Part shown: positions 21,738-29,878 of the stretch, one piece after another | Position numbering within the stretch: position 1 is the first letter of the stretch | How the letters are laid out: every line of letters begins with the position of its first letter | NCBI GenBank assembly: GCA_902765305.1 | Contig: CACWZI010000007.1 | Coordinates: 1-48,567, forward strand | DNA from: an uncultured Eubacteriales bacterium | GTDB taxonomy: Bacteria; Bacillota; Clostridia; Christensenellales; Aristaeellaceae | DNA: 48,567 bases | Direction: 5' to 3' | Notes under the pieces: generated by a model | Seen by the model: the letters and a program-made list of their open reading frames with translations, nothing else | Databases searched by the model: none | Told to the model about the DNA's origin: nothing | Made by a program: the position numbers and the translations under genes

Positions 21738-22271
21738 ATGAAAAGTAAGTCTGTTTGCAAGGCATGCGCCTTCACCGGCCACCGGCCCAGCAAGCTTCCC
21801 TGGGGCTATGATGAAAAGGCAGCCACCTGCATGGAGTTCAAATTCCGGCTTCGTGAGTCGTTGGAATACCTGATCGGCAAAGGGTACGTCGATTTCCTGT
21901 CCGGCGGCGCACTGGGGTTTGACCTCATGGCTGCGGAGATGGTGCTTTCCCTGCGTGAAAAATATCCCTGGATACGGCTTATCATGGTGCTCCCCTTCGA
22001 CGGGCAGGCAGATAAATGGTCGCAGGAGCAGCGTAAACGCTGGCTGCGAGTCATCGAGGCATCGGACAGGGTGGTTCACGTCAGCCACGAATACGACAAG
22101 GGAGTCTTCTTCCGGAGGAACCACTATCTGGTTGAAAACGCCAATCTGTTGCTTGCGGCCTACGACGGCCAGCCGGGCGGCACGGCGGGAACCGTCGCCT
22201 ACGCGAAGCGACATGGCGTGAAGGTGTTGAGAATTGCGCCCGTCAAGGGAGTTATTTGCGCTGCCGGATAG
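21738..22271 (+). CDS. SLOG-family protein (DUF1273/YpsA-like)
   Basis: The 177-residue product has the DUF1273 landmarks: FTGHRPSKLPWGYDE at the start, FLSGGALGFDLMAAEMVLSL, MVLPFDGQADKWS, and YDGQPGGTAGTVAYAKRHG near the end. SLOG proteins have a Rossmann-like fold that binds nucleotides, NAD or ADP-ribose derivatives. B. subtilis YpsA is a member with a cell-division-linked phenotype. ATG 21738 has GGGGAGGT upstream. Its promoter carries a LexA-type box and a structured leader. It is divergent from the ADP-ribose gene convoy and ends at a strong terminator. Confidence 0.88.
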   Translation: MKSKSVCKACAFTGHRPSKLPWGYDEKAATCMEFKFRLRESLEYLIGKGYVDFLSGGALGFDLMAAEMVLSLREKYPWIRLIMVLPFDGQADKWSQEQRKRWLRVIEASDRVVHVSHEYDKGVFFRRNHYLVENANLLLAAYDGQPGGTAGTVAYAKRHGVKVLRIAPVKGVICAAG

Positions 22272-22307
22272 AGAGGATCATACAGGCGTCCTGATTAAAG
22301 AAATTGA

Positions 22308-22363
22308 GCAACACCCTTTCATTCACCGGCACCGTGCCGAGGTTTGAAAGGGTGTTGCCTCTT
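22308..22363. terminator. Strong terminator between the SLOG and cupin genes
   Basis: Perfect 14-bp arms GCAACACCCTTTCA (22308-22321) and TGAAAGGGTGTTGC (22345-22358) enclose an inner CGGCACCGTGCCG hairpin; CTCTTT follows on the plus strand. It can serve both converging genes. Confidence 0.85.
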
Positions 22364-22367
22364 TATA

Positions 22368-23114
22368 CTATTTCAACTCACTGTATCGTTCATCATCGAC
22401 AGGCTCCAGCCACTCAGCTTTAGCGTCCTTGCCAGGTACCTCGATGGCCAGATGCTGCAACCAGCTGTCGGCGGCAGCGCCGTGCCAGTGCTTGACACCC
22501 GCCGGGATGTTCACCACGTCGCCCGGATGCAGTTCAAGGGGATCCTTGCCCCATTCCTGATACCAGCCACGCCCGCTGACGCAGATCAGCATCTGTCCGC
22601 CGCCCTCACTGGCGTGATGAATGTGCCAGTTATTGCGGCAGCCGGGCTCAAAGGTGACATTGAATACCGGCACCTGCTCCAGTGACAGAGGAGCCAGGTA
22701 GCTCTGCCCGATGAAATACTGGGCGAAGGCATCGTTCTTCTGACCCACTGGGAATACAGAAAGATTAGAGGGAACACCCTCCGCCACACTTTCTTCCTCG
22801 CCATAGATCTCAGCGATCATCGGGAATGTGCTCCAGGCTTTGGGCCAGCCGCAATAGAACGCCAGCTGCGTCACAATCTCCACCGCTTCCTGCTTGGTGA
22901 CGCCGTGCTCCTTTCCTAATGCCAGGTGCGCTTTCAGCTGAGGATAGAGACCCGCCGAGAACAACGCAGCGATGGTGATCATGCTCCTGTCACGGGCCGA
23001 AAGCTCCTTTTCCCGCGACCAGACCTCGCCGAAGAGCACATCGTCATTCAGTTCCGCAAATTTTGGAGCCAGCTTGCCCAGATTATCCCGTCCTGCTGTT
23101 TGCTTCTTTGACAT
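22368..23114 (-). CDS. Carboxymuconolactone decarboxylase-like / cupin fusion protein
   Basis: The first 110 residues form a CMD/AhpD-type helical domain (FAELNDDVLFGEVWSREKEL, SMITIAALFSAGLYPQLKAH, EAVEIVTQLAFYCGWPKAWS). The motif has no paired CxxC, so peroxidase activity of the AhpD kind is unlikely. Residues 140-240 form a cupin with metal-ligand histidines in NNWHIHHASEGGGQML and in VKHWHGAAADSW. Such fusions are common in redox and aromatic-compound clusters, but the reaction is unproven. It is the last gene of the minus-strand redox cluster, with the cyclophilin-like gene 31 bases upstream. Confidence 0.88.
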   Translation of the reverse strand: MSKKQTAGRDNLGKLAPKFAELNDDVLFGEVWSREKELSARDRSMITIAALFSAGLYPQLKAHLALGKEHGVTKQEAVEIVTQLAFYCGWPKAWSTFPMIAEIYGEEESVAEGVPSNLSVFPVGQKNDAFAQYFIGQSYLAPLSLEQVPVFNVTFEPGCRNNWHIHHASEGGGQMLICVSGRGWYQEWGKDPLELHPGDVVNIPAGVKHWHGAAADSWLQHLAIEVPGKDAKAEWLEPVDDERYSELK

Positions 23115-23144
23115 TGCAAATCCCGCCTTTCTTACCTTATCCTC

Positions 23145-23588
23145 TCATTCATTCACGGCCTCAAAGGTGACGGTCTGAGCTGCGCCGTTGGCGCTGGCAA
23201 ACTGCTGAACCGCCGTGTCATCCATCATGCCGATGACCACGGAGCCCGCTTCGATCACGGTATCTTCATTGGTGTTGTAGTACGCCGTCACCCAGCCGCC
23301 GCACCAGTAGGTGAATTCGCCAACGGCATAGGTCTGCTGAACGCTGTCCTCGTCATAGGGCAGATTGTCAGAATACCAGTATTCCCGGTTCTCCCAGTCC
23401 TGCAGGGTGACGGTCATGGGCAGCTGGCTGAGGAATGCGCGGGCAGTGCTGTTGTCCCGCAGATCGGTCATCATGCCCACCGTGCCGTCACCAAAGGTCA
23501 TGCGGATGGCTGCCGTGGTTTTCTGTTCCTGCGCAGCGCCTTCGCCCAGCACGCCGACGCGCTGGAGATAGGCGAAGGTATGTTCCAT
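23145..23588 (-). CDS. Cyclophilin-like domain protein, separated from a hydrolase by one stop codon
   Basis: The 147-residue frame (from ATG 23588) reads as a cyclophilin-like fold: TTAAIRMTFGDGTVGMMTDL, ARAFLSQLPMTVTLQDWENR EYWYSDNLPY and EAGSVVIGMMDD. Its frame is continuous with the upstream alpha/beta hydrolase; only a TAG at 23595-23597 separates them (RAF-stop-DSMEHTF). ATG 23588 has no convincing ribosome site, so the two parts were probably one protein. Cyclophilin-like domains of this sort are usually extracytoplasmic, but no signal peptide belongs to this part itself. Confidence 0.6.
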   Translation of the reverse strand: MEHTFAYLQRVGVLGEGAAQEQKTTAAIRMTFGDGTVGMMTDLRDNSTARAFLSQLPMTVTLQDWENREYWYSDNLPYDEDSVQQTYAVGEFTYWCGGWVTAYYNTNEDTVIEAGSVVIGMMDDTAVQQFASANGAAQTVTFEAVNE

Positions 23589-23594
23589 GGAATC

Positions 23595-24125
23595 CTAAAA
23601 GGCGCGTCCGGTGAATCCATGGCCCGCGCCGCTCATCACATGGTATTCCACATCGGGATAGACCTCCGCCGCCCGCTCCGCGTAGGAGACAGGTACGATG
23701 TAATCCTGGTCGCCGTGCATCAGCAGGACGGGCTTTGTGTAGTTGCCGATCTCCGCATACACGTCGTAATCCCACATGTCAGCGACATAAGCGCGGCCTG
23801 AGTAGATCCATTTGTAATAGAACTCGTCCGGCACCTCGTCCAGCGTGGAAAACTCCCGGTGAATATCATCATGGACGACAAAGGCGGGATAGCACAGGAT
23901 CAGGCCCGAAACCTCGTCCACATGCCTCGCGGCGGTGATGGCGGAGACGATGCCGCCTTGACTGAAACCGTTGAGGATGATCCGATCAGCGTCCACGAAA
24001 TCCCAGCTCTTCGCCGCCGCAAGCACCGCTTCCAAATCGGATACCTCAGTCATCACGGACATCTGCGTGGTGCTGCCGTCAGACATGCTTCCACCGCCGC
24101 CCCGGAAGTCAAAGGCGTACGATGA
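23595..24125 (-). pseudogene. Alpha/beta hydrolase fragment lacking its N-terminus
   Basis: The frame opens at about 24125 with YAFDFRGGGGSMSDG and continues through the nucleophile elbow LNGFSQGGIVSAI (serine in G-x-S-Q-G-G), LLMHGDQDYIVP (acid) and GAGHGFTGRAF (histidine), so the catalytic triad is present. The first strands of the fold are missing; in their place, in another frame, lies the N-terminus of a different esterase. An in-frame TAG ends it before the cyclophilin-like part. It resembles fusions in which a serine hydrolase carries a cyclophilin-like C-terminal domain. Confidence 0.65.
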
Positions 24126-24483
24126 TCATCGGCTTCATCTCGCCGTTCTCGATCAAGTGATCAATGGCGTTTTTGATGTCATTGCTCTGTCCCGCACCGC
24201 CGAACAGACTGCCCTGACTGCCGCCACCGCCGTGCATGACGTAGAGTATATCGTACTGCTGCTGGTCTGAAGATCCGTAGGGCAGATACACATAGGCGTA
24301 TTTGTCCTCGGCGGAGGTTTTGTAATCGAAACGCACCACCTCGCCGGGCTGCTCAGCCTGGGCGGTGTATGCCGCCGGGATCTCAACAATTTCACTGTTC
24401 ATGTGCGTTGCTCCTTCCGCCTGGGCGAGCATCATCATAGAGAGCATCGCCAGAAGCAGGACGAACACCATTGTCTTTTTCAT
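24109..24483 (-). pseudogene. N-terminal part of a secreted esterase
   Basis: The 124-residue frame begins with a signal peptide (KKTMVFVLLLAMLSMMMLAQA). It continues KYAYVYLPYGSSDQQQYDIL, YVMHGGGGSQGSLFGGAGQS and ENGEMKPMIIV, the start of a carbohydrate-esterase or feruloyl-esterase-like domain. It stops at a TGA just where the second hydrolase fragment begins in a different frame. The catalytic serine region is missing. A deletion that joined two hydrolase genes is the simplest explanation. Confidence 0.65.
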
Positions 24484-24495
24484 TGTCGTTGCGCC

Positions 24496-25023
24496 TCACT
24501 CTCCGCGGTCGATATATTGCTCAATTTCGCCGATCACCATGACGTGTTCCGGCTGGTTGGCATACATCTTTTCCCGAATCTCCGGGAGGATGTTTTCCGC
24601 ATCCATTTTCTGCACAAACAGCTTGCGGCAGATGAATATCTTGCTGGCTTCCCTGAAAGAAACGCTGCTGCCTATGTTTTCTGCCGTCAGCTCCGCGTGC
24701 TTGATCTTCTGTGGATCATCCCGCCCGGACACCCTTCCCAGCAGACCCAGCGCCTTGCGATATTCCTCCGGGAAAAAGGAAACAGAGAAGGTATCGTTTT
24801 TCCGGATGTATTCCAGGGTATAGCGGTTTTCCCGCAGGAAGATCGTGACGATGGAACGACCTTTCGTGGCAGGGCCCCAGATGGTGCCCAGGGTGCCCCA
24901 GCCAATGGTCATGGCATTGCAGTCTTCCGCGCTTCCGGCGGCAGCCAGCGCCCACTGTTTGTCAAACATCCGGAATACATCAAAGCTCTCGTTGGTTACG
25001 TCTGTTATGATGCGTTCGCTCAT
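24496..25023 (-). CDS. Flavin reductase family protein (FMN-binding split barrel)
   Basis: The 175-residue product fits the flavin-reductase-like split-barrel family: NAMTIGWGTLGTIWG, the loop ATKGRSIVTIFLRENRYTLE, FSVSFFPEEYRKALGLLGRV and the GRDDPQKI segment. These cytosolic proteins bind FMN and pass electrons from NAD(P)H to flavin or to a partner oxygenase. It lies 13 bases downstream of the hydrolase gene and 12 bases before the esterase remnant in a same-strand run. Length is usual for the family. Confidence 0.88.
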   Translation of the reverse strand: MSERIITDVTNESFDVFRMFDKQWALAAAGSAEDCNAMTIGWGTLGTIWGPATKGRSIVTIFLRENRYTLEYIRKNDTFSVSFFPEEYRKALGLLGRVSGRDDPQKIKHAELTAENIGSSVSFREASKIFICRKLFVQKMDAENILPEIREKMYANQPEHVMVIGEIEQYIDRGE

Positions 25024-25036
25024 GCCGCTTCTCCTC

Positions 25037-26032
25037 TCACAGGTTCTCGTTCATAAAGGCAGCCAGCTTCCTTGTCGCCTGCTCCACATACTCCGGAACC
25101 CAGTAGGTGCGGATATGTGTTGCCCCCTCGATCAGGAACAGTTCCCTGCGCTTTGCGTTGACCGCTTTCTCAAAGGCGGAATCGGTCATATACTTCGTAT
25201 CCGCGATGTCACCGGCCATCATCAGGAGCGGCTGGTCAATGAGATCCATGCGGTCGTCCACGTCAAACGCCATCAGGTGCATCAGGGATTCCGTCGTATA
25301 GCGGCTGTTGGCGTTGGGATGGGCGTGGGTGATGCCATAGTATTCCACACCGTCCCTATACAGACCGGCAGGCAGCTTCTCCATGAGAGCGCGGAGCTGT
25401 TCTTCCGTCATGGGAGGATTATCCCCTTCATATGTGACTTCGCCCTTCAGCTCCTTGCCTCTGGCATCTGCTGCCCTCTGCAGCCTTGCCTGGATGTTTG
25501 CCGTGTCGCCATCCATGAAGCCGTTCCTTCTGACTCTGCCGGTGTTGAACATGGAGAGCGTTGCCACGGCTTTGATCCGCTTGTCGACCTGCGCGGCAGC
25601 CAGCGTATAGCCGCCGCCCCCGCAAATCCCCAGCGATGCAATTCTGTCCGCATCCACATAGGAAAGGGATGCGAGAAAGTCCACCATACCGCTGACATCA
25701 TCCACCCGGTTTGCCGGATAGTCCCGCTGCCTCGGCTCTCCACCGCTTTCGCCCTGATATGAAGCATCTGCGGCAATGGCGACATAGCCCATCTCCGCAA
25801 GCTTCTGGGCAAACAGTCCCGCCACCTGCTCCTTCACGCCGCCGTTGGGATGCGCCACGGTTACGGCAGGATACTTCTTATCGCCCATGGCGTCAAAGTC
25901 CGCAGGGGTGTAAACATTGGCGGCAATGCGGATGCCATTCAGCATGTAGGCAACGGGATGGATATTGACCTTACCCGGTTCGTTGTCTGCGACAGCCCCC
26001 TGGTAGACCAGGCCGAATTTGTTTTCACTCAT
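25037..26032 (-). CDS. Alpha/beta hydrolase (dienelactone hydrolase-like)
   Basis: The 331-residue product has the nucleophile-elbow region SLGICGGGGYTLAAA, in which cysteine takes the serine position (G-x-C-x-G), as in dienelactone-hydrolase-like enzymes. The acidic residue is likely in MMAGDIADTKYM and the histidine in EGATHIRTYW. PAVTVAHPNGGVKEQVAGLF forms the oxyanion strand. ATG 26032 has GGAG nine bases upstream; ATG 26047 directly abuts the aldo/keto reductase stop and lacks a site. The substrate is unknown. It is embedded between two oxidoreductase genes. Confidence 0.85.
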   Translation of the reverse strand: MSENKFGLVYQGAVADNEPGKVNIHPVAYMLNGIRIAANVYTPADFDAMGDKKYPAVTVAHPNGGVKEQVAGLFAQKLAEMGYVAIAADASYQGESGGEPRQRDYPANRVDDVSGMVDFLASLSYVDADRIASLGICGGGGYTLAAAQVDKRIKAVATLSMFNTGRVRRNGFMDGDTANIQARLQRAADARGKELKGEVTYEGDNPPMTEEQLRALMEKLPAGLYRDGVEYYGITHAHPNANSRYTTESLMHLMAFDVDDRMDLIDQPLLMMAGDIADTKYMTDSAFEKAVNAKRRELFLIEGATHIRTYWVPEYVEQATRKLAAFMNENL

Positions 26033-26047
26033 TTGTCTGTTCTCCAT

Positions 26048-26911
26048 TCAGGCGTCTGCCGTAGCGGAAAGGATGTACTTTACAACCGCGGGATTGTTGT
26101 GGTCGATGATCTCGCTGTGGCCGAGATCAAGCGCATCCACCTTTTTCATATCCTCGTCCGTCAGGGTGAAATCCCAGATGTCGATGTTCTGCTCCATACG
26201 CTCCTTGTGAACAGACTTAGGAATGATGGACACGCCCCGCTGGGCGTTCCATTTGAGCGCGATCTGTGCGGCGGTCTTTCCGTACTTAGCGCCGATCTCT
26301 GAAAGAACCGGATGCGTGAAGATTCCGTGCTTTCCCTCTGCCAGCGGGCCCCACGCCTGCGGCACCGTGCCGTACTGCCTCATATTATCTATGGCATCAT
26401 GCTGCGCGTAGAAGGGATGAAGCTCGATCTGATTCACGTGAGGCTTGATCTCGACGATCTCAGCAAACTCCGTGAACCTGCCCGGATAGAAGTTTGCCAC
26501 ACCGAGAGCCTTGATCTTGCCTTCATTGTAAAGCTCCACCATCGCTTTCCACGCGCCGTACACGTCGCCGTAGGGCTGGTGGATCATGAACATATCCAGA
26601 TAGTCAAGCCCCAGCTTCCTGGTGGAACGCTCGAAGGCTTTCTTCGCGCCCTCATAGGAGGCGTCGGAAGTCCAGAGCTTTGTTGTGATGAAAAGCTCTT
26701 CGCGGGTAACCATGCCGGTTTCAATCGCTTCCTTGATGGCTGCGCCGACCGCTTCTTCGTTCATGTAAAGCGCCGCCGTATCGATCAGTCGATAGCCGGA
26801 ACGGACGGCATCCAGAACCGCCTGCTTGCACACTGCGGGATCGGGAATCTGAAATACGCCAAAGCCCTCCAAAGGCATCTGTACACCATTGCTCAATTTG
26901 ATCATATCCAT
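26048..26911 (-). CDS. Aldo/keto reductase
   Basis: The 287-residue product is a standard NADPH-dependent aldo/keto reductase. The catalytic tetrad is visible: Asp in YRLIDTAALY, Tyr of that motif, Lys in LFITTKLWTS and His in FMIHQPYGDVYG. NADPH contacts lie in ALKWNAQRGVSIIPKSVHKE. It reduces aldehydes or ketones in the cytosol. ATG 26911 has a strong AAGGAGG. The downstream hydrolase starts immediately after its stop. The family is broad and the substrate cannot be assigned. Confidence 0.93.
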   Translation of the reverse strand: MDMIKLSNGVQMPLEGFGVFQIPDPAVCKQAVLDAVRSGYRLIDTAALYMNEEAVGAAIKEAIETGMVTREELFITTKLWTSDASYEGAKKAFERSTRKLGLDYLDMFMIHQPYGDVYGAWKAMVELYNEGKIKALGVANFYPGRFTEFAEIVEIKPHVNQIELHPFYAQHDAIDNMRQYGTVPQAWGPLAEGKHGIFTHPVLSEIGAKYGKTAAQIALKWNAQRGVSIIPKSVHKERMEQNIDIWDFTLTDEDMKKVDALDLGHSEIIDHNNPAVVKYILSATADA

Positions 26912-26924
26912 GTGTTTATCCTCC

Positions 26925-27371
26925 TTAATCCACCTTCATTTTTTTGGCTTCGGAAACGCTGGTCACCATGCCCTTGTAATCAAAGCCGCAGATCCCGGCA
27001 AACCGGGAGAGCGTATATTAACAGGCGTCCAGCATCCATTTTTCCGGAGCCGCGCCCTGCACGATGGCGTACATCTCCCTGCCCCTGAATTCTCCTTGCT
27101 CGAAAGGACCGTAAGTCCGATCGAGGAAGCAGCGGAGCAGCCCGCTCAGGTTATGCCAGTAGAGCGGAGAACCGATCACGATGGTCTTTGCCGCGCGGAT
27201 CTTATCGATGACTTCCATGAACTGGTCATCTGGAAACTGCTGTCCATAGCCGTAAATCCTGTGCTCTGCAAGATTCAGCGTCTCGTACTCCTTGCCCTCC
27301 AGAAGAGCCGCTGCCAATCTGGCAGTGTTTCCGTGGGGATTGGGACTGCTGTTGATAAAAAGAATGTTCAT
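26925..27371 (-). pseudogene. Flavodoxin-like NAD(P)H oxidoreductase with an in-frame stop
   Basis: The frame begins NILFINSSPNPHGNTARLAA, the FMN phosphate loop, and has the second loop IVIGSPLYWHNLSGLLRCFL DRTYGP. A TAA at 27018-27020 ends it at 117 residues. The same frame then continues with YTLSRFAGICGFDYKGMVTS to a TAA at 26925, which matches the usual C-terminal helix of the family. A single substitution (likely GAA to TAA) therefore truncates it. The gene is first in the redox cluster, divergent from the TetR regulator. Confidence 0.75.
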
Positions 27372-27409
27372 AGGCTCAACCTCCTGAAGTTTGATTTTGT
27401 CCTTGGCTG

Positions 27410-27455
27410 TTGACTATTTCTTATGTGTGTATTATAATCGACGTGTGGCACATAA
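27410..27455 (+). promoter_or_regulatory. TetR gene promoter and possible operator
   Basis: TTGACT (27410-27415), a 17-base spacer and TATAAT (27433-27438) lie upstream of the TetR gene. An inverted repeat TTATGTG (27421-27427) / CACATAA (27449-27455) brackets the -10 and is a candidate site for the TetR protein. Confidence 0.6.
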
Positions 27456-27528
27456 CACAACACCAGTTCAAGAAGTAGTGAGGTTTAATACACACTTAGA
27501 GCAAAATTGGGGTTTAAAGGAGCTTTTT

Positions 27529-28101
27529 ATGGATAAGACAAAGCAGGACGATCTTCGTGTACGCAAAACAAAGGAAGCGATCCGCCGAACTTTTGAAGAG
27601 ATGATATGCGAGATGGACTATGAGCAGATCACGGTCAGGGAACTGACTGACCGCGCCATGATCAACCGAAAAACCTTCTATCTGCATTATGAAACATTGG
27701 ACAATCTGCTGGAAGAGCTGCAGCAGGAAATCGTAGACAGCTTTACAAGCCAGAACATCTCCTATAAGAGCATGGCGGACATCAGGCGGATTATACGATA
27801 CTTCTATGAGTATGCGGTAAAAATGCCGAAGCTCCACGAACGACTGCTGTGCAGCGGCAGCTACGAGCATATAGGCGATAAGATCAACGAACGAATCATG
27901 GCCTACCAGGCGGAGCGTTACAGAGGCGCGTTCAGCAGGAACATATACGAGGACAACCTTGTTTTTGCTTACTTCTCGCCGATTACCACGATTCTATATC
28001 GCCAATGGGTGAAGGACAGCAAGAAGATGCCGCTGGAGGATCTGATTGCTACAGCAACACGTCTTGTTTGCGGTGGACTTGGGGAATATGTGACGGATTA
28101 A
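27529..28101 (+). CDS. TetR/AcrR-family regulator
   Basis: The 190-residue protein has the TetR DNA-binding start: RVRKTKEAIRRTFEEMICEM, ITVRELTDRAMINRKTFYLH YETLDNLL. The C-terminal ligand domain, with AVKMPKLHERLLCSG, resembles the TetR_C_33-like group common in Firmicutes. ATG 27529 has AAAGGAG upstream and is preferred to the far upstream in-frame start at 27391. It is divergent from the flavodoxin/aldo-keto/hydrolase cluster and most likely represses it in response to a small hydrophobic or electrophilic compound. Confidence 0.88.
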   Translation: MDKTKQDDLRVRKTKEAIRRTFEEMICEMDYEQITVRELTDRAMINRKTFYLHYETLDNLLEELQQEIVDSFTSQNISYKSMADIRRIIRYFYEYAVKMPKLHERLLCSGSYEHIGDKINERIMAYQAERYRGAFSRNIYEDNLVFAYFSPITTILYRQWVKDSKKMPLEDLIATATRLVCGGLGEYVTD

Positions 28102-28525
28102 AGCAAAGAGCTCCCCCGGTATCCCCTTCTCCGGCGAGTGTCTAATCTATTTACCAAATGAGGCCCTCCAGATATAAAAACAGGCCCCGGAATCCTTGAT
28201 GTGATCACAGATTCCAGGACCTATTTGATTCATTACTGTGCTTGGAACGTCAGGAAAAGTAAGTTTCCCCTTTTCGCACTATTTGGGTTGCCCCTTGACA
28301 AGTCCCTTATTCCCACTCGCTCCCATCAGACCGTTTCTAAACGATTCTGCTTAGGTGGTTTCGCTCGTGGTATTCATATCATTCGCATTACTCTCAAGAT
28401 ATTGGCTATCATGATTTCTGTTGTCATTATGTTGTCACGTTGAAAGTGGAACCTTACGATAAAAACACGTTCCCGTTATTCTCTTTGGATCATTATATAC
28501 TCACAATGTGGAACCGTCAAGCCTC
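28102..28525. other. Intergenic stretch with att-like and arm-like repeats
   Basis: No convincing gene is present. An imperfect hairpin at about 28181-28222 (AGGCCCCGGAATC / GATTCCAGGACCT) may terminate the TetR transcript. TATTCCCACTC at 28308-28318 repeats the guaA 3' end (39074-39084) in the same orientation. TGTTGTCATTATGTTGTCACG-like sequence near 28420-28440 (two TGACAAC units on the minus strand) matches a similar pair near 38995-39015. Composition is AT-richer than the core genes. Confidence 0.5.
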
Positions 28526-29152
28526 TCACTTCCCGTTTTCAATCCCGTCCCGGATGATCATTTCAAGATACTGCTTCTGCGACTTGTCTCCGATGTCCGA
28601 GAACACCGCGTTATACGCTACCAAAGCTGTACGCACGTAGTGGCTGTTCTCCTCGAAGAGCTGGCGATCAATCGGGAAGCCATGTTCGTCGGCGAACTGA
28701 CAGCAGAAATGAATGGTCGTTCGTGTATTGCCCTCTCGGAAGGCGTGAATCTTCCAAAGCGCGGCGAGGTCATGGGAGAAGTATTTGGTCAACTTGTCAA
28801 GGTCGTAGTTCTCCCATGAGCGTTTGCGCATCGCACCTAAAACCTGAGCCAGCCGCTTCCTGATGTCGGTATAATCCGTGTATTCCACAGAGAGCCCGCC
28901 CAGCGCCGGCTCCTCCTTGACAATGTTCATCTTCCTGGGTTCGCCGGCCCAATCGTAGAGATCCTGAAAGATATACCTGTGAAACGCCAGGTAGTGACGC
29001 ACGCCATAATCCCCTTCGATGGGGTTCTGCGCCAGCTCGCGCAGCCGCAGTGACGCGAAGTCCGCCTCGGCGTCATCCAAATCCTGCTGCGTCGTCAGAT
29101 TGAATTTGTTTTTCAGGATCGCGGTACCCGGCAGTACATACGGATCAGGCAT
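28526..29152 (-). CDS. Fic/DOC-family protein (probable toxin)
   Basis: The 208-residue product is a Fic enzyme, a family that transfers AMP or related groups to target-protein hydroxyls. The core motif reads HAFREGNTRTT, against the usual HxFxxGNGRxxR. His, Phe, Glu, Gly-Asn and the first Arg are kept, but the second Gly is Thr and the terminal Arg is not in place. The flap region precedes it (YDWAGEPRKMNIVKEEPALG). ATG 29152 with AAAGGG upstream is preferred to the GTG at 29161. It overlaps the end of the small antitoxin-like gene by 8 bases, a typical coupled toxin-antitoxin layout. Confidence 0.88.
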   Translation of the reverse strand: MPDPYVLPGTAILKNKFNLTTQQDLDDAEADFASLRLRELAQNPIEGDYGVRHYLAFHRYIFQDLYDWAGEPRKMNIVKEEPALGGLSVEYTDYTDIRKRLAQVLGAMRKRSWENYDLDKLTKYFSHDLAALWKIHAFREGNTRTTIHFCCQFADEHGFPIDRQLFEENSHYVRTALVAYNAVFSDIGDKSQKQYLEMIIRDGIENGK

Positions 29153-29330
29153 CGGCTTCACCCTTTGCCTTGTACTTCTTGTCCAGATACTTCTTCAAGT
29201 CGTGGGTTGTGGCCTTCCCCTGCTTTTCCAGCTCGATATATTTCTTGAAATCCTCGGTTGGCTCCAGGCCATCCACCTTGATCAGGCCTATGGCGTAGTC
29301 CCACGCTTTGGCAACAGACATCTCCGTCAT
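29145..29330 (-). CDS. VbhA-like antitoxin for the Fic protein
   Basis: The 61-residue product (MTEMSVAKAWDYAIGLIKVD then GLEPTEDFKKYIELEKQGKA) aligns by eye with VbhA-type Fic inhibitors, in which a helix with an (S/T)xxxE(G/N) motif blocks the active site. Here the motif position reads I-K-V-D-G, with Asp for Glu and no Ser/Thr at the expected place. ATG 29330 has GGGAG nine bases upstream; the in-frame start at 29360 does not. It precedes and overlaps the Fic gene. Confidence 0.75.
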   Translation of the reverse strand: MTEMSVAKAWDYAIGLIKVDGLEPTEDFKKYIELEKQGKATTHDLKKYLDKKYKAKGEADA

Positions 29331-29360
29331 GTTAATCATCTCCCGCGCTTTACTGTACAC

Positions 29361-29389
29361 ATTTTACCACAGAAACTGCAAGAAGGCAA
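29361..29389 (-). promoter_or_regulatory. Promoter of the Fic/antitoxin operon
   Basis: TTGCCT (29389-29384) and TAAAAT (29366-29361) are 17 bases apart on the minus strand, about 31 bases before ATG 29330. Confidence 0.55.
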
Positions 29390-29714
29390 ATTGATTATCC
29401 GCATTTTTGCACTCCTGTTTTGAAAAACAATATCCATGTCTCCTCGTAAGCTTCATCTGGTATAATGCTCTCATGTTATGTGCAAGTCGGCAGTACTTTT
29501 TTGCTTTTTCTTTCCTTTGGCTCTCTTCTCTCATAGTTATATTGCAGTAGTATTACGTTGAAAACAAAGATATCATGGCTGTGTGTCTGAAAAGCGCATC
29601 TATCAAAACACAAACTGTTTTCACCAGGATTGGCACTAAAGCACTTCAGCACGTTTTAGAAATTTTGTCTTCATTTCCGTAACAATATCAATTCTTTCCC
29701 TCTACCACAAATAA

Positions 29715-29844
29715 AATAGGTCAGTAAGCTTGATGGCCAGTCAAGAGGCCGACCTATTCTATTGTAATAGAATAATAAAAGCAGGGAGAGAATATTCCTG
29801 CGTGGCCAGAACATGCTTGCACAAACAGGAAACCAATCCCTGCT
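29715..29844. repeat. Cluster of three inverted repeats downstream of the TPR-like gene
   Basis: Three structures follow one another: AATAGGTC/GACCTATT (29715-29758); a perfect 8-bp palindrome arm pair ATTCTATT/AATAGAAT (29756-29773); and a nested stem AGCAGGGA/TCCCTGCT (29780-29844) enclosing TTCCTG/CAGGAA. They lie 35-165 bases beyond the stop of the gene at 29879. They may be a terminator set, a MITE end or an RNA. The rest of 29390-29714 is AT-rich and shows no gene. Confidence 0.55.
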
Positions 29845-29878
29845 CTATTTCGAACCGATCTATTCAAAATAGTTTTCG

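Noticed and set aside
23595-27020. Stop-codon reassignment or readthrough
   Set aside because: The two internal stops are different codons (TAG and TAA) and all other genes use all three stops normally, so point mutations are the simpler reading.
28201-28443. Plus-strand 80-codon frame in the att-like region
   Set aside because: No ribosome site or family resemblance, and the stretch is better explained by repeats of a former integration site.
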